Virus record (IMG/VR): IMGVR_UViG_3300020578_000100
Coordinates: 1 to 54,970 of that record
Reading direction: 5' to 3' (one strand)
From: a virus
Length of the DNA stretch: 54,970 nt
Shown here: piece by piece, positions 42,315-50,704 of the stretch
Numbering within the stretch: position 1 is the stretch's first letter
How the letters are laid out: the number at the start of each line of letters is the position of its first letter
Program-made: the position numbers and the translations under genes
Notes under the pieces: model-generated
Database searches by the model: none
Seen by the model: the letters and a program-made list of their open reading frames with translations, nothing else
What the model was told of the DNA's origin: nothing

Positions 42315-42541
42315 GAAAACAGGTTCATCCAAGGAATTTGTACCAAATTCCGCCGACGGTATTTTACCTTCGAAATCGATCAAAAAGTGTCAATTTTTAG
42401 GGGTACTGGGGAACTCAAATGCGATTTGTGGTTCACGGGTAGTGCATCGCGAAGGGTGAGTTGACGGTAACCTCCGCACGAGTAAAACATTAAAAATGGA
42501 CCTAAAATTACCAAATTTGGGTTTTTGCCCGGAGTAATAAA

Positions 42542-42569
42542 TTTTTCAACTTATCGATGAGTTGAAAAA
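42542..42569. terminator. 10-bp hairpin after the ferritin-like gene
   Basis: TTTTTCAACT pairs with AGTTGAAAAA around an 8-nt loop, 12 nt after the minus-strand stop at 42581. Confidence 0.6.
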
Positions 42570-42580
42570 ATGGATTAAAG

Positions 42581-43015
42581 TTAATGGAGGAACCTTAGTT
42601 TGTAAATGGTACTGTTGATAAGTTCAAGGATTGTATCCAAAATATTTTGAATCTGGGTGGCGGAAGTAGGGAAACCCGGGCGGTGTTCAAGGAAAAGCTC
42701 ACGAACCTTTGTCAGGTAGGCAAGACTGGACATTGATTCGGCGAATGCGGAGTTGTCGAGAGGATACCCCTTGATAAGCTCACCGGTCGTACCCTGCATA
42801 ATTTCGACCAGAGAGTCAACCAGACCAACGATAGCTTCATAGTAAGAACCTAAAGCCATATGTTCGGAAAAACTCTTGGTTTGTAGATGGAGAATATGCG
42901 CGTTTGTTGCAGAATGTAGAAGAACCATAATCAGTCGCTTGACAGGCGCATCGTTCGAGGTCGTTTTCGACTTACGGGAGGTTGTCTTTCTCAAATGATG
43001 TCTCAACACCCTCAT
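42581..43015 (-). CDS. Ferritin/Dps-like four-helix protein (DUF5856-like)
   Basis: The 144-residue product starts with a basic leader (RHHLRKTTSRKSKT). Its helical core contains HSATNAHILHLQTKSFSEHM followed by ALGSYYEAIVGLVDSLVEIM. This resembles the phage/virus DUF5856 family and Dps/ferritin-like bundles: the pattern H-x-x-H-L-x-T-x-S-x-x-x-H-x-A-L with Y and D-x-x-x-E places His, Asp and Glu where metal ligands occur. Iron binding or DNA protection is possible but unproven. The gene lies between a BED-finger and an ankyrin-like gene on the same strand. A hairpin follows the stop. Confidence 0.55.
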   Translation of the reverse strand: MRVLRHHLRKTTSRKSKTTSNDAPVKRLIMVLLHSATNAHILHLQTKSFSEHMALGSYYEAIVGLVDSLVEIMQGTTGELIKGYPLDNSAFAESMSSLAYLTKVRELFLEHRPGFPTSATQIQNILDTILELINSTIYKLRFLH

Positions 43016-43052
43016 TTTTTATTTCTTTTTTTGTAAAATTCGCTTGTCCGGA

Positions 43053-43511
43053 TTATTTTTTTCCCTGAATAGTCTCTTGACGATTTTTAAGTACGCTTCT
43101 AATGTAAATTTCACCGATCCATCTTAAACCACGATTGGACTTTAAACATTCTAGAGGAGTACGGTTCTGAGAATCCAACCCGTCAAGGTTAGCTCCGCGT
43201 TCGACAAGAATTTTGAGAGTGGATAAAAAGTCGTAAGGTCTATCTCCATGATAGGGTATTAGACAGATATCATGGATGTGATCATCGGGCTTAAGAAGGT
43301 TTTCCTTAATAAGAAATTCTACTAAACCATACCTGTAATTACGAACACAAGTTGACGGGTCGATTACAGCCCCCGCCTCAAGAAGTTCTCCTAGTTGTTC
43401 GTTCGTCGGAATATATGAATAAATGTAAAAATCAATGAGTTTGAACCCGTGATGTTTCCTTTTAGGATCCCGTAATAAACAGTTGAACATTTCAATTTCT
43501 TCAGGGACCAT
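43053..43511 (-). CDS. Short ankyrin-repeat-like protein
   Basis: The 152-residue product has at least two ankyrin-type units. The clearest is STLKILVERGANLDGLDSQN with RTPLECLKS at about 103-130; an earlier one contains QLGELLEAGAVIDPST. No F-box or other partner domain is attached. Such proteins usually mediate host protein binding in giant viruses. Base composition is more A/T-rich than that of the flanking polymerase gene. The ATG at 43511 is 40 nt from the divergent DNA polymerase start. Confidence 0.6.
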   Translation of the reverse strand: MVPEEIEMFNCLLRDPKRKHHGFKLIDFYIYSYIPTNEQLGELLEAGAVIDPSTCVRNYRYGLVEFLIKENLLKPDDHIHDICLIPYHGDRPYDFLSTLKILVERGANLDGLDSQNRTPLECLKSNRGLRWIGEIYIRSVLKNRQETIQGKK

Positions 43512-43520
43512 TTTTTTGAA

Positions 43521-43529
43521 AAAAAGTAT
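43521..43529 (+). promoter_or_regulatory. AAAAAGTAT element, DNA polymerase gene
   Basis: AAAAAAAGTATC on the coding strand. It lies 22 nt before the ATG at 43552 but 52 nt before the next in-frame ATG at 43582, where the spacing would match other genes. Confidence 0.45.
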
Positions 43530-43551
43530 CGGACGTCGGGGAAGGTTAGTA

Positions 43552-46500
43552 ATGGATTCCAGGTTTGTAAATAAGAACGGAATGAAAGCCGAGGAGTTAC
43601 AGACCTACAATACTTTTTATATCCAACCATTCAAGTGGGAGGAGGATGTCGAGCGGAGTTTCGCGGATAAATCCCAGGTGATTCATTGTTACGCCATGAC
43701 GATCCCGGCGAATGAGGAAGGAACCCCGATCGGTAACGAGACGACAACGACCTGTCTGTTCCGAATTAAGAACTACCCATCTCGTGTTTCCCTGATTCTA
43801 CCCTCGGAGTACGTTATTAGGGGAAAAACCTACCCGGTGACCGAGAAGGAGGTTCGGGAGATCAAGTCCTACTTCATGACCTGGGTGACGAGTTATCACG
43901 GAATGAACTGTCTCGACAAGGAATCCTATCGTAACATGAAACACGATAAACCCGCCATGGAAATTTACTTTGAGGAAACGTTCGGAAAGGAATTCACTCC
44001 CACGAACATTACCTGGGAGAAACGTCGTCGGGTTTACTACTACAAACGCGCCTCCGACCAACCGCTCCCTGAGAACGGAGGACTTAACAGGTATCCCGAG
44101 AAGGAGGAGTTTGTGATGAACGTCGACTTTGTCAACAAGACCGCCGCCCAGAAATTCTCCGGGTCCGGTCAAGGGTGTTTCATGTCCGGGGAGTACATTG
44201 ACGGGAAACGTTCCAAGTCGTTCGTCAAACAGATTTTTGGAAAACTCTACAACTTTGAAATCGGGTTCAAGGGGATCGATTCCGTGCAGAAACTCCTTAC
44301 CGAACGCAAGACTCCGCGTTGCGGGTGGTTCATGGTTCGGGACGTGGAGGTCGTGAAACCCGCCCAGAGAATCACCAACAAGGGAAACTCCAAGGTCTGG
44401 ATTACCGAACAGGGCAAGGAGATGGAGGTTAGCAACGGTACCCCGGAGTTCTTTATCGAAAGCGTTAGTATTTTCAAGGCGGAGGAATCCATCGCCAGAA
44501 AGTTGCAATCCATCCCCGGAACGATCTCCTGGGATATTGAGTGTTATTCGGACAACCATAAGGGGTTTCCGGTTGCTTGGAATCCTAAACACGCCGCCTA
44601 CATCATCACCGCGGTTTATCAACGTTACAAACGTCCCGAAACGAGAATCCGGAAGGCCTTTGTTTACGCCAGATGCGATTATACCACCCCGACCGAGGCG
44701 GATGGTAAAACATCCTGTCTCGTAAAGTGCGATTCCGAACTGGAGATGATCGACGCCTTCTCGGAGTTCGTTCAGGAGATGAACCCGGAAATCTTGATCG
44801 GTTACAACATATTTGGTTTCGATATCAACTATCTCAAGACCCGTCTGGAACGTCAACTGAGGAACTGGAATAACATGGGCCGACTCAAGGAAAACATCAC
44901 CCAGACAGGGTTTACCGACTGGAGTTCCTCGGCCTACGGTAAGAATCAACTCTACTGGATCGAGGCCCCCGGGAGAATCTGTGTCGATATGATGAAGATT
45001 ATCGAGAGAGATTACAAGTTCTCCGATTACAAGTTGGAAACCGTTTCCCAGACTTTGTTGAACAAGGGCAAGAACGACGTTTCCCCTCAGGAGATGTTCC
45101 GCATTTACGAAACCTGTCTAAACAACGAACCCGGATGTGAGCAGGAGATGTTGCGCGTGGTACTTTACGGTATTCAGGATGCCGTCCTCCCGATCGAACT
45201 TTTCGAGAAGATCAACGGTTGGCCATTCTTCATCGAGTCCTCCAATGTGATGTGTGTGAATCCGATGGACCTGTTCACCCGCGGCCAACAACTCCGACTC
45301 CTCAATCAGTTTTACGACAAGTGCTTCTACATGGGATTCATCATCGACGCCCGTCAGGTAAACATTATCGAGGCAGAGGGTGCCTACGTCGTTCCTCCGA
45401 AGAAGGGTCGTCACGAAAACATGATGACTCTTGATTTTGCATCTCTGTACCCGTCGATTATGATTGCTCATAACATCGGACAGGATACCCTGGTTATCGA
45501 TGAATCCATTCCGGACGAACACTGTCACGTCTTCCGTTGGACGGACGAGGATGAGGAGAAACTGAAGAAGGAGGGTGGTTTCGAGGGCGACGAGCCGGCG
45601 GACGAGATACTCGAAGGTAGTGGAGTTAAGGAGGAAGCGGACGAAGAGGGGGAAAAATCCGGTAAGCCGAAGTACAAGATTCAGAAGAACAAGAACGGCG
45701 AATGGCATTTTCGATTCATCAAGGTGGAGCATGGGCATCGTTCCGTGGCGGCGACGATGTTGGTTGACCTCTTAGGAGCGAGAAAGGCCGTGAGGGCGGA
45801 GCAGAAGACCGTAAAGGATTCCGATCCAACCTACTGGGCGATTCTTGAGCAGAGACAGTTGGCCATTAAGGTCTCTTGTAACTCCGTTTACGGCATGTTG
45901 CTCGCACAGGCAACCGGTAAACTGCCTCTTGCCGAGGGTGGTGTTTGTGTGACGTATCGTGGCAGGCAGTTGAATTTGGAAATGCAGAGGTTGGCCAGGG
46001 AACGTTACGGGGCGGAAACTATATACGGGGATTCCGTTACCGGCGATACCCCGGTGCTCGTTCGCGATCCGATCAACGGCATGAGATATGAAAACATCGA
46101 GGACCTCGGGTTGGATTGGGAGGATGGGTATCACGGAACCAAGGAGTTTTCGAAGGTGCCTGCTGGTTTGGAGGTTTGGTCAGATCAAGGATTTACCAAG
46201 GTTGAAAACCTAATTCGACATAAGTGCGATAAGAAAATTATTCGAGTCTTGACTCACTCCGGATGTGTGGACGTTACCGAGGATCACTCACTACTTGATA
46301 TTTCTGGAGAGAAGATCAGCCCGAAGGACGTTGTTGTTGGCACGGAACTTCTTCATATGGATTTACCATATATAGAAGAAGAACCCGTCAATATCTGCGA
46401 GGACGGTGCTTACGCTCTTGGTCTTTTCCTGGCCGAAGGTTCCTGTGGTTCTTATAATTGTCCCTCTGGTATGAAATACTCCTGGGCAATTTCGAATGAG

Positions 46501-48369
46501 GACGTATCGGTTTTCGAACGGGCAATCAAAGGTCTAACCGAAATGCACGAGACGTGTAGCTTCAAAGTATTAGATACACTTAAATCTTCGGGGGCTTACA
46601 AACTTGTTGCAACTTGTAACGGAGAAAAAGGTCCGGTGCGTGATCTAACAGAGGAATATAGGAAGATGTTCTACGATTCCAAATCCCAGAAGAAGATACC
46701 ATCCATTATCTTCAAGTCCCCTGTTTCGATTAGGAAGGCTTTTTGGGATGGGTATTACGCGGGAGACGGCGATCAAGATAAGAACGGTTATGTCCGCTGT
46801 GATTGTAAAGGGAAAATTGGTTCCGCGGGTTTGAGTCTCTTAGCATCTTCGTTGGGATATCCGGTTAGTATCAATACGCGAACCGACAAACCTACAATCT
46901 TCAGAATGACATGTTCGCGTGCGTCTCAGAGGAAGGACCCGAATAAGGTGAAGAAGATTATCGATCTCGGGTATACGGATGATTACGTCTATGACTTTAC
47001 GACCGCCAATCATCATTTCTCGGCTGGTATCGGTCGGTTGGTGGTCCATAATACTGACAGTATCATGGTGAAAACCGCCTACGCACGTTTGATGGTGGAG
47101 ACCGCCAGGAAGTTCGGTGAGACGAGACCTTCGATTGAGGAGATCGATCGTTTGGCCGGGGAGCTCGGAATCAAGGATTATTCAACTGAGGTTGCCGGAC
47201 GGTTCCTGGAACACTATCACGGGTTCAAGGAGGAGTACGAGGTATGTAACGAGATGGGCGAACACATCGCCAGGGATATTTCCGGTCATTTACCGAAACC
47301 GATCAGTCTGGAGTTCGAAAACGTGTTTATCGTCGCCCTCTTCCTCATGAAGAAGCGCTACGCCTGTATCGTTTTGGATCGGGCGAAGATGGTGGTGAAG
47401 ATGGATCCGAAGAAAATGTACACCAAGGGAATTATGTTGGCGAGGAGAGATAATTGTCAGTGGGCCAGAGACCTGTTTAGGGACGCCCTTTACAACATTC
47501 TTCGCGGTTTGACTCGTCAGGAGGTGGCACATATCGTGAACGAACACATCCATCGATTGATTTCCTGGCAGGTGCCGATGAAGGATTTGGAGATTATTCA
47601 GAAACTTGGCTTTGATTACAAGTCCGAGACCTTCCCTCTCAAGTTATTCTCCGAACACCTTCAGGATATCGGCAAGCCGGCAAAACCCAATGATCGTATC
47701 CCGTTCGTGGTTAGTTCTCGGGCGAACCGATTAGCGAACCCGGATGATCCAAAGCTCGGACATTTCTATCGACTGTCGGAAACACTTAGGGAGGAAATTT
47801 CCCGAGGTGAGAATTCCATCGATTATCTCTACTACATCGAACGACTGAAGAACGACGTTGATCAGATTTTCTCCATCGGGTACATCCCACAGATCGAGGC
47901 GGAGAATCGTAAACGTCACGATCTCGAAAATTCGAAGATCGATAAGAAGGTCCAGGAGGTCGAGACGAAGATTAAGGAGGTGCAGGAGGCGGTGGAACGT
48001 TTGGAGGCAAGGATTGAGAAATCGACTGCCAAGGACGCCGTGCAACTAAGGAAGGAGTTGCGAACGGAGAGGAAGAAGTTGACGGATTTCAACAAGGAAC
48101 ATGAGAAGGTTCTGAAGTCGAGAACTCTTCTGGAAACCAAGGGCGTGGAGGTTTTCCATAAGAAGACGAACACCAACGGACTTTTCCTGGACGACGGATT
48201 TTACGAACACGTATTCGATCATCTGGTTCGTAGGAAGGCGTTATTGGAAAGAATCAAACTCGGGGGTTTCGGGTTGAAGAATGTAATACCGGAGGATGAG
48301 AAAAAGGAAACGAAGACATCCCCTTCCGTCAAAGGTAGCAATAGAAAAATCACCGAATGGTTCAAGTAG
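43552..48369 (+). CDS. DNA polymerase family B with intein
   Basis: The ATG at 43552 gives a 1605-residue precursor; removal of the 340-residue intein leaves 1265. The exonuclease domain has SWDIECYSD (Exo I) and LIGYNIFGFDINYL (Exo II). The polymerase domain has LDFASLYPSIMIAHN (motif A), KVSCNSVYGMLLAQATG (motif B) and YGD/TDS (motif C, split by the intein). An acidic insertion sits between motifs A and B. The C-terminal region has a coiled coil at about 1460-1535, and the chain ends NRKITEWFK, similar to a PCNA-binding PIP box. It is the replicative polymerase of the virus. An alternative start at 43582 would put the AAAAAGTAT element at standard spacing. A hairpin follows the stop. Confidence 0.97.
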   Translation: MDSRFVNKNGMKAEELQTYNTFYIQPFKWEEDVERSFADKSQVIHCYAMTIPANEEGTPIGNETTTTCLFRIKNYPSRVSLILPSEYVIRGKTYPVTEKEVREIKSYFMTWVTSYHGMNCLDKESYRNMKHDKPAMEIYFEETFGKEFTPTNITWEKRRRVYYYKRASDQPLPENGGLNRYPEKEEFVMNVDFVNKTAAQKFSGSGQGCFMSGEYIDGKRSKSFVKQIFGKLYNFEIGFKGIDSVQKLLTERKTPRCGWFMVRDVEVVKPAQRITNKGNSKVWITEQGKEMEVSNGTPEFFIESVSIFKAEESIARKLQSIPGTISWDIECYSDNHKGFPVAWNPKHAAYIITAVYQRYKRPETRIRKAFVYARCDYTTPTEADGKTSCLVKCDSELEMIDAFSEFVQEMNPEILIGYNIFGFDINYLKTRLERQLRNWNNMGRLKENITQTGFTDWSSSAYGKNQLYWIEAPGRICVDMMKIIERDYKFSDYKLETVSQTLLNKGKNDVSPQEMFRIYETCLNNEPGCEQEMLRVVLYGIQDAVLPIELFEKINGWPFFIESSNVMCVNPMDLFTRGQQLRLLNQFYDKCFYMGFIIDARQVNIIEAEGAYVVPPKKGRHENMMTLDFASLYPSIMIAHNIGQDTLVIDESIPDEHCHVFRWTDEDEEKLKKEGGFEGDEPADEILEGSGVKEEADEEGEKSGKPKYKIQKNKNGEWHFRFIKVEHGHRSVAATMLVDLLGARKAVRAEQKTVKDSDPTYWAILEQRQLAIKVSCNSVYGMLLAQATGKLPLAEGGVCVTYRGRQLNLEMQRLARERYGAETIYGDSVTGDTPVLVRDPINGMRYENIEDLGLDWEDGYHGTKEFSKVPAGLEVWSDQGFTKVENLIRHKCDKKIIRVLTHSGCVDVTEDHSLLDISGEKISPKDVVVGTELLHMDLPYIEEEPVNICEDGAYALGLFLAEGSCGSYNCPSGMKYSWAISNEDVSVFERAIKGLTEMHETCSFKVLDTLKSSGAYKLVATCNGEKGPVRDLTEEYRKMFYDSKSQKKIPSIIFKSPVSIRKAFWDGYYAGDGDQDKNGYVRCDCKGKIGSAGLSLLASSLGYPVSINTRTDKPTIFRMTCSRASQRKDPNKVKKIIDLGYTDDYVYDFTTANHHFSAGIGRLVVHNTDSIMVKTAYARLMVETARKFGETRPSIEEIDRLAGELGIKDYSTEVAGRFLEHYHGFKEEYEVCNEMGEHIARDISGHLPKPISLEFENVFIVALFLMKKRYACIVLDRAKMVVKMDPKKMYTKGIMLARRDNCQWARDLFRDALYNILRGLTRQEVAHIVNEHIHRLISWQVPMKDLEIIQKLGFDYKSETFPLKLFSEHLQDIGKPAKPNDRIPFVVSSRANRLANPDDPKLGHFYRLSETLREEISRGENSIDYLYYIERLKNDVDQIFSIGYIPQIEAENRKRHDLENSKIDKKVQEVETKIKEVQEAVERLEARIEKSTAKDAVQLRKELRTERKKLTDFNKEHEKVLKSRTLLETKGVEVFHKKTNTNGLFLDDGFYEHVFDHLVRRKALLERIKLGGFGLKNVIPEDEKKETKTSPSVKGSNRKITEWFK
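46033..47052 (+). mobile_element. Intein with LAGLIDADG homing endonuclease in DNA polymerase motif C
   Basis: The insertion begins with Ser in YGD/SVTGDTPVLV and ends VVHN before TDSIMVK, splitting the YGDTDS motif (pol-c site). Splicing blocks are intact: Ser1, SGCVDVTEDHSLL (Thr and His), VYDFTTANHHFSAGIG and the terminal His-Asn, with Thr as the +1 extein residue. The endonuclease core has both LAGLIDADG helices, ALGLFLAEGS at about residue 127 and FWDGYYAGDGD at about 237, each with its acidic residue. It should therefore be able both to splice itself out and to home into intein-free polymerase genes. Confidence 0.95.
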
Positions 48370-48420
48370 AAAAAAGTAACAGGCGGATTAATCGACAAGC
48401 AAAATTACTTTAACGTAAAA

Positions 48421-48448
48421 TTTATCGATAGGAAAAACTATCGATAAA
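48421..48448. terminator. 11-bp hairpin after DNA polymerase
   Basis: TTTATCGATAG pairs with CTATCGATAAA around a 6-nt loop, 51 nt after the stop at 48369. Confidence 0.65.
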
Positions 48449-48543
48449 CACTTTAAACACCTCCGAAGTTAGGCAAAAACCATTGGTGTGTGTGTTTATT
48501 ATATTAACGACTCGGAAACGTACTCTTTAGAAGAACGATTCGG

Positions 48544-48575
48544 TAATTAATGATACGGTAGGATATCGTTAATTA
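48544..48575. terminator. Imperfect hairpin after the basic protein gene
   Basis: TAATTAATGATAC can pair with GATATCGTTAATTA with one or two mismatches, 36 nt after the minus-strand stop at 48612. Confidence 0.45.
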
Positions 48576-48611
48576 TATTCGTCACTAATAGGTTAGTAAA
48601 AGTTAGATAAT

Positions 48612-48788
48612 TTACTTGGAGCAGGCCTTCTGGGCGCGGGCCAGGGCGAGCTGGTGACCACGGCGGCTAGATGCCTTCTTGTGCATGGCCTTTGCCTTGC
48701 GGACAACGCAGGCCTTGCGGGAGCGCTTGCCAACTGAGCGCTTCATCATCTTCTTTGCGGGGCTCTTGCGAGATGCGACACGTGCCAT
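48612..48788 (-). CDS. Small, highly basic protamine/histone-tail-like protein, 58 aa
   Basis: The ATG at 48788 is preferred because it begins the Lys/Arg-rich chain; further upstream the frame reads leader-like sequence. The product (MARVASRKSPAKKMMKRSVG onward) is more than one third Lys plus Arg, with SPAKK-type minor-groove motifs and two Cys that could crosslink. There is no histone fold. It probably condenses DNA in the virion. Codon use is biased to G/C-ending codons, as in the four-pass membrane gene, which suggests strong expression. It is divergent from the JAMM gene, which also has a basic N-terminus. Confidence 0.75.
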   Translation of the reverse strand: MARVASRKSPAKKMMKRSVGKRSRKACVVRKAKAMHKKASSRRGHQLALARAQKACSK

Positions 48789-48863
48789 TTTAGTTTTTGT
48801 AGTTGTTGTTTTGTTATACACCTTTTTTTGAAATTTTCCACCGAGGAAACACCGTCGCAGATT

Positions 48864-48922
48864 ATTTCCATTTTTCGGTCTCAATCCACGGGCAAAACAC
48901 CGTAAATTACGACTTCAAAAAA
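48864..48922 (+). promoter_or_regulatory. Shared 59-nt upstream module, copy 2
   Basis: Gapless partner of 16247-16305, about 43 of 59 positions identical. On the same strand it ends 85 nt before the ATG of the JAMM gene. It also lies upstream of the divergent basic-protein gene, in reverse orientation. Confidence 0.5.
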
Positions 48923-49007
48923 GTTCCTCTTTCTATTTTTACTATTTGAGGGGGTCCTTCCTGATCGTTGGTGATGAACGATCATTAACGACAAAAGACA
49001 ACTACAA

Positions 49008-50036
49008 ATGCGGGTTCTTCAACGGGCTTTGTCCAAGAGGAGAAGGTCCAAAGGGGGTGGTGGAAAAGGAAAGGCCGTCAGGAAAACTACCGTCAAGAGG
49101 AAAAAACTAACCATGAGAAGAAAATCGAGAACCTCCAGGGTTTCAAGGATGAGGGCCATGGCTCTTGAAAGCACCCCCGCGGAATTTCCCTTGATGAGGG
49201 AGGAGGTGGGTAAGTCGGATAACTTTAAAGAGCCGTCTTTGATGAAGGAGTTTGTCTTCGAGGACGGGTTTGTCAAGAAGGTTCGTTACGATATTATGAA
49301 TCCGGAAATTCATCGAGAGATCGGTAAACCGGCGGAGGTGTGTGGTTCGTTTTTCGTAACGGAGGACAACGGACGGTACGTGATTCATCATGATTCGAGA
49401 AGTACGACGAAGAATGAGAGTAACGAACGAGGATTCCACAAGGGAACCTACGATCCGGAGGATAATGTTCAGTTCTGTCATCCGAGGAAATACTCTGCCA
49501 ACATTCTCTGGCACGCCCATCCTAAGGGAGTTCCTTCATATCCTTCCGGTTCTGACGTTTTCGTTACGATTATCAACGATTGCACGGAGAATCTTCACCA
49601 TCTCGATACCGCCGCACAGGCCTTTGTCGAGTTTCTATTTACCGAACACGGTTTCTGGGTCATTCATCGGGGCGTTAATAAGGATGGTCAGCTGGCGAGC
49701 GCCATCGATTTAACGGACGCCGGTGGTAAACCAATCCACTTGAACTACCATTCCATGATTGACGTCGTGGAGGTTCGATCTCACGTCGACACACTTATGG
49801 GTTTGCTTGAAAGGAAGATCATGTCGAATTATTATAGAACCCAATGTCCGGATCAACAGGCCGTTAATATGATCAATAATGAAATCAACACCAACCCGAT
49901 ATTCCACCTGATCAGGGATCGTACGAAATTGCAATTCTTTAACTGGTCGGAGTTAGAGAATGGTAAATCCTGGAGTCTGAGACTACCCGGGGTTCTTATC
50001 GACACGCCGGTTAGCAACGTCTGTCTAAGAAGATAA
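49008..50036 (+). CDS. JAMM/MPN-type metalloprotease with a basic N-terminal tail
   Basis: Residues 1-50 are a Lys/Arg/Ser-rich tail (KRRRSKGGGGKGKAVRK, then KRKKLTMRRKSRTSRVSR). The following domain carries the JAMM signature: Glu110 in PAEVCGSFFVTED, then His169-x-His171-Pro and Ser180-x-x-Asp183 in WHAHPKGVPSYPSGSD. These are the zinc ligands and catalytic acid of deubiquitinases such as Rpn11 and AMSH. The C-terminal 130 residues are unrecognised. The tail could hold the enzyme on DNA or in the virion core. It has the 59-nt module upstream and overlaps the convergent thymidine kinase gene by 12 bp. Isopeptide cleavage of ubiquitin-like modifiers is expected of the family but untested here. 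Confidence 0.75.
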   Translation: MRVLQRALSKRRRSKGGGGKGKAVRKTTVKRKKLTMRRKSRTSRVSRMRAMALESTPAEFPLMREEVGKSDNFKEPSLMKEFVFEDGFVKKVRYDIMNPEIHREIGKPAEVCGSFFVTEDNGRYVIHHDSRSTTKNESNERGFHKGTYDPEDNVQFCHPRKYSANILWHAHPKGVPSYPSGSDVFVTIINDCTENLHHLDTAAQAFVEFLFTEHGFWVIHRGVNKDGQLASAIDLTDAGGKPIHLNYHSMIDVVEVRSHVDTLMGLLERKIMSNYYRTQCPDQQAVNMINNEINTNPIFHLIRDRTKLQFFNWSELENGKSWSLRLPGVLIDTPVSNVCLRR

Positions 50037-50609
50037 ATTTTGGAAGAAGGTCCTCCGACCCACCGCATCGTAAAGGTCCAAACCGCCGACCTCGATAACC
50101 GGGGAATCGTTCTCGACCTTTCGTTTCAGGGTAAAGGCCGCATCCTCGCCGGTGTTCCGATCGACGGCCTTCATATGAATGATGTTTTCGGAAAGGGCCA
50201 GTAAACGCGCGATGTTAAGGAAGGGATCGCGTTTATAATCTCCAAGTAAGGCAGAGACGTAAACCTTGACACCGAGGTTAGCAAGTGTTTCGCAGAAAAT
50301 ATCCACATCCTGATAAAACTGACCCTCGTCGACACATACCACGTCAAACTTTATCAGTTCCTCCATAGTAATACCGCAATTCATAAGATAATTCGGATCC
50401 CTTGCCTTGTAACCCTTCTCCGTGGCACGATCGTGGGTCGTCACATCATCGTTGGTTGAATAACGATCGTCGCTGGGGTGTTTTATCAGAAGGACCTTCC
50501 TGCCGGCGATCTCGTTCTTACGCTTTTCGGTGATCAGTCTTGTTGTCTTGCCCCCACACATGGGACCGACGATGGCGGTGATACTTCCCTGATAATTATT
50601 TACCGACAT
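50025..50609 (-). CDS. Thymidine kinase
   Basis: The 194-residue product is a type II thymidine kinase: the P-loop GPMCGGKTTRLI at about 15-26, FDVVCVDEGQFYQD (Walker B and the lasso Asp-Glu) at about 90-103, and a YDAVGRRTFF end. The usual zinc-binding Cys pairs of this family are not evident, as in some viral homologues. It makes dTMP from thymidine and ATP. An AAAAAGTATAC element lies 53 nt before the ATG. It overlaps the convergent JAMM gene by 12 bp. Confidence 0.93.
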   Translation of the reverse strand: MSVNNYQGSITAIVGPMCGGKTTRLITEKRKNEIAGRKVLLIKHPSDDRYSTNDDVTTHDRATEKGYKARDPNYLMNCGITMEELIKFDVVCVDEGQFYQDVDIFCETLANLGVKVYVSALLGDYKRDPFLNIARLLALSENIIHMKAVDRNTGEDAAFTLKRKVENDSPVIEVGGLDLYDAVGRRTFFQNLSS

Positions 50610-50662
50610 TGTTTATTTTAATGGGTTCCTTTTAACCAAGACTTGCTAATTTGTTCCCCGGT

Positions 50663-50671
50663 ATACTTTTT
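50663..50671 (-). promoter_or_regulatory. AAAAAGTAT element, thymidine kinase gene
   Basis: AAAAAGTATAC on the coding strand, 53 nt before the ATG at 50609. Confidence 0.55.
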
Positions 50672-50704
50672 CTAAGGTGTAACAAAAAGAGAAAGTACAC
50701 AAAT

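Larger units (their letters stand above)
42233..42580. other. Intergenic region with promoter element and hairpin
   Basis: This 348-nt stretch has no convincing gene. It holds an AAAAAGTACC element for the BED gene (42306-42314), a 12-mer ACGAGTAAAACA also present in the module upstream of 16365, and a 10-bp hairpin at 42542-42569 next to the end of the ferritin-like gene. Confidence 0.6.
48370..48611. other. Intergenic region between DNA polymerase and basic protein gene
   Basis: No gene is seen in these 242 nt. There are two A/T-rich hairpins, one for each convergent gene (48421-48448 and 48544-48575). An AAAAAAGTAAC sequence just after the polymerase stop has no gene at the usual distance. 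Confidence 0.6.

Noticed and set aside
42265-42459. 64-residue plus-strand ORF in the largest intergenic gap
   Set aside because: It lies across the promoter region of the BED gene, its composition is unlike coding sequence here and it lacks its own signals.
43798-44949. 383-residue minus-strand ORF opposite DNA polymerase
   Set aside because: The plus strand encodes conserved polymerase domains over the same interval, so this is a shadow.
48371-48381. AAAAAAGTAAC directly after the DNA polymerase stop
   Set aside because: No ORF begins at the expected distance, so it was not listed as a promoter.
48612-48788. True histone gene
   Set aside because: The chain is too short for a histone fold and shows only tail-like basic composition.
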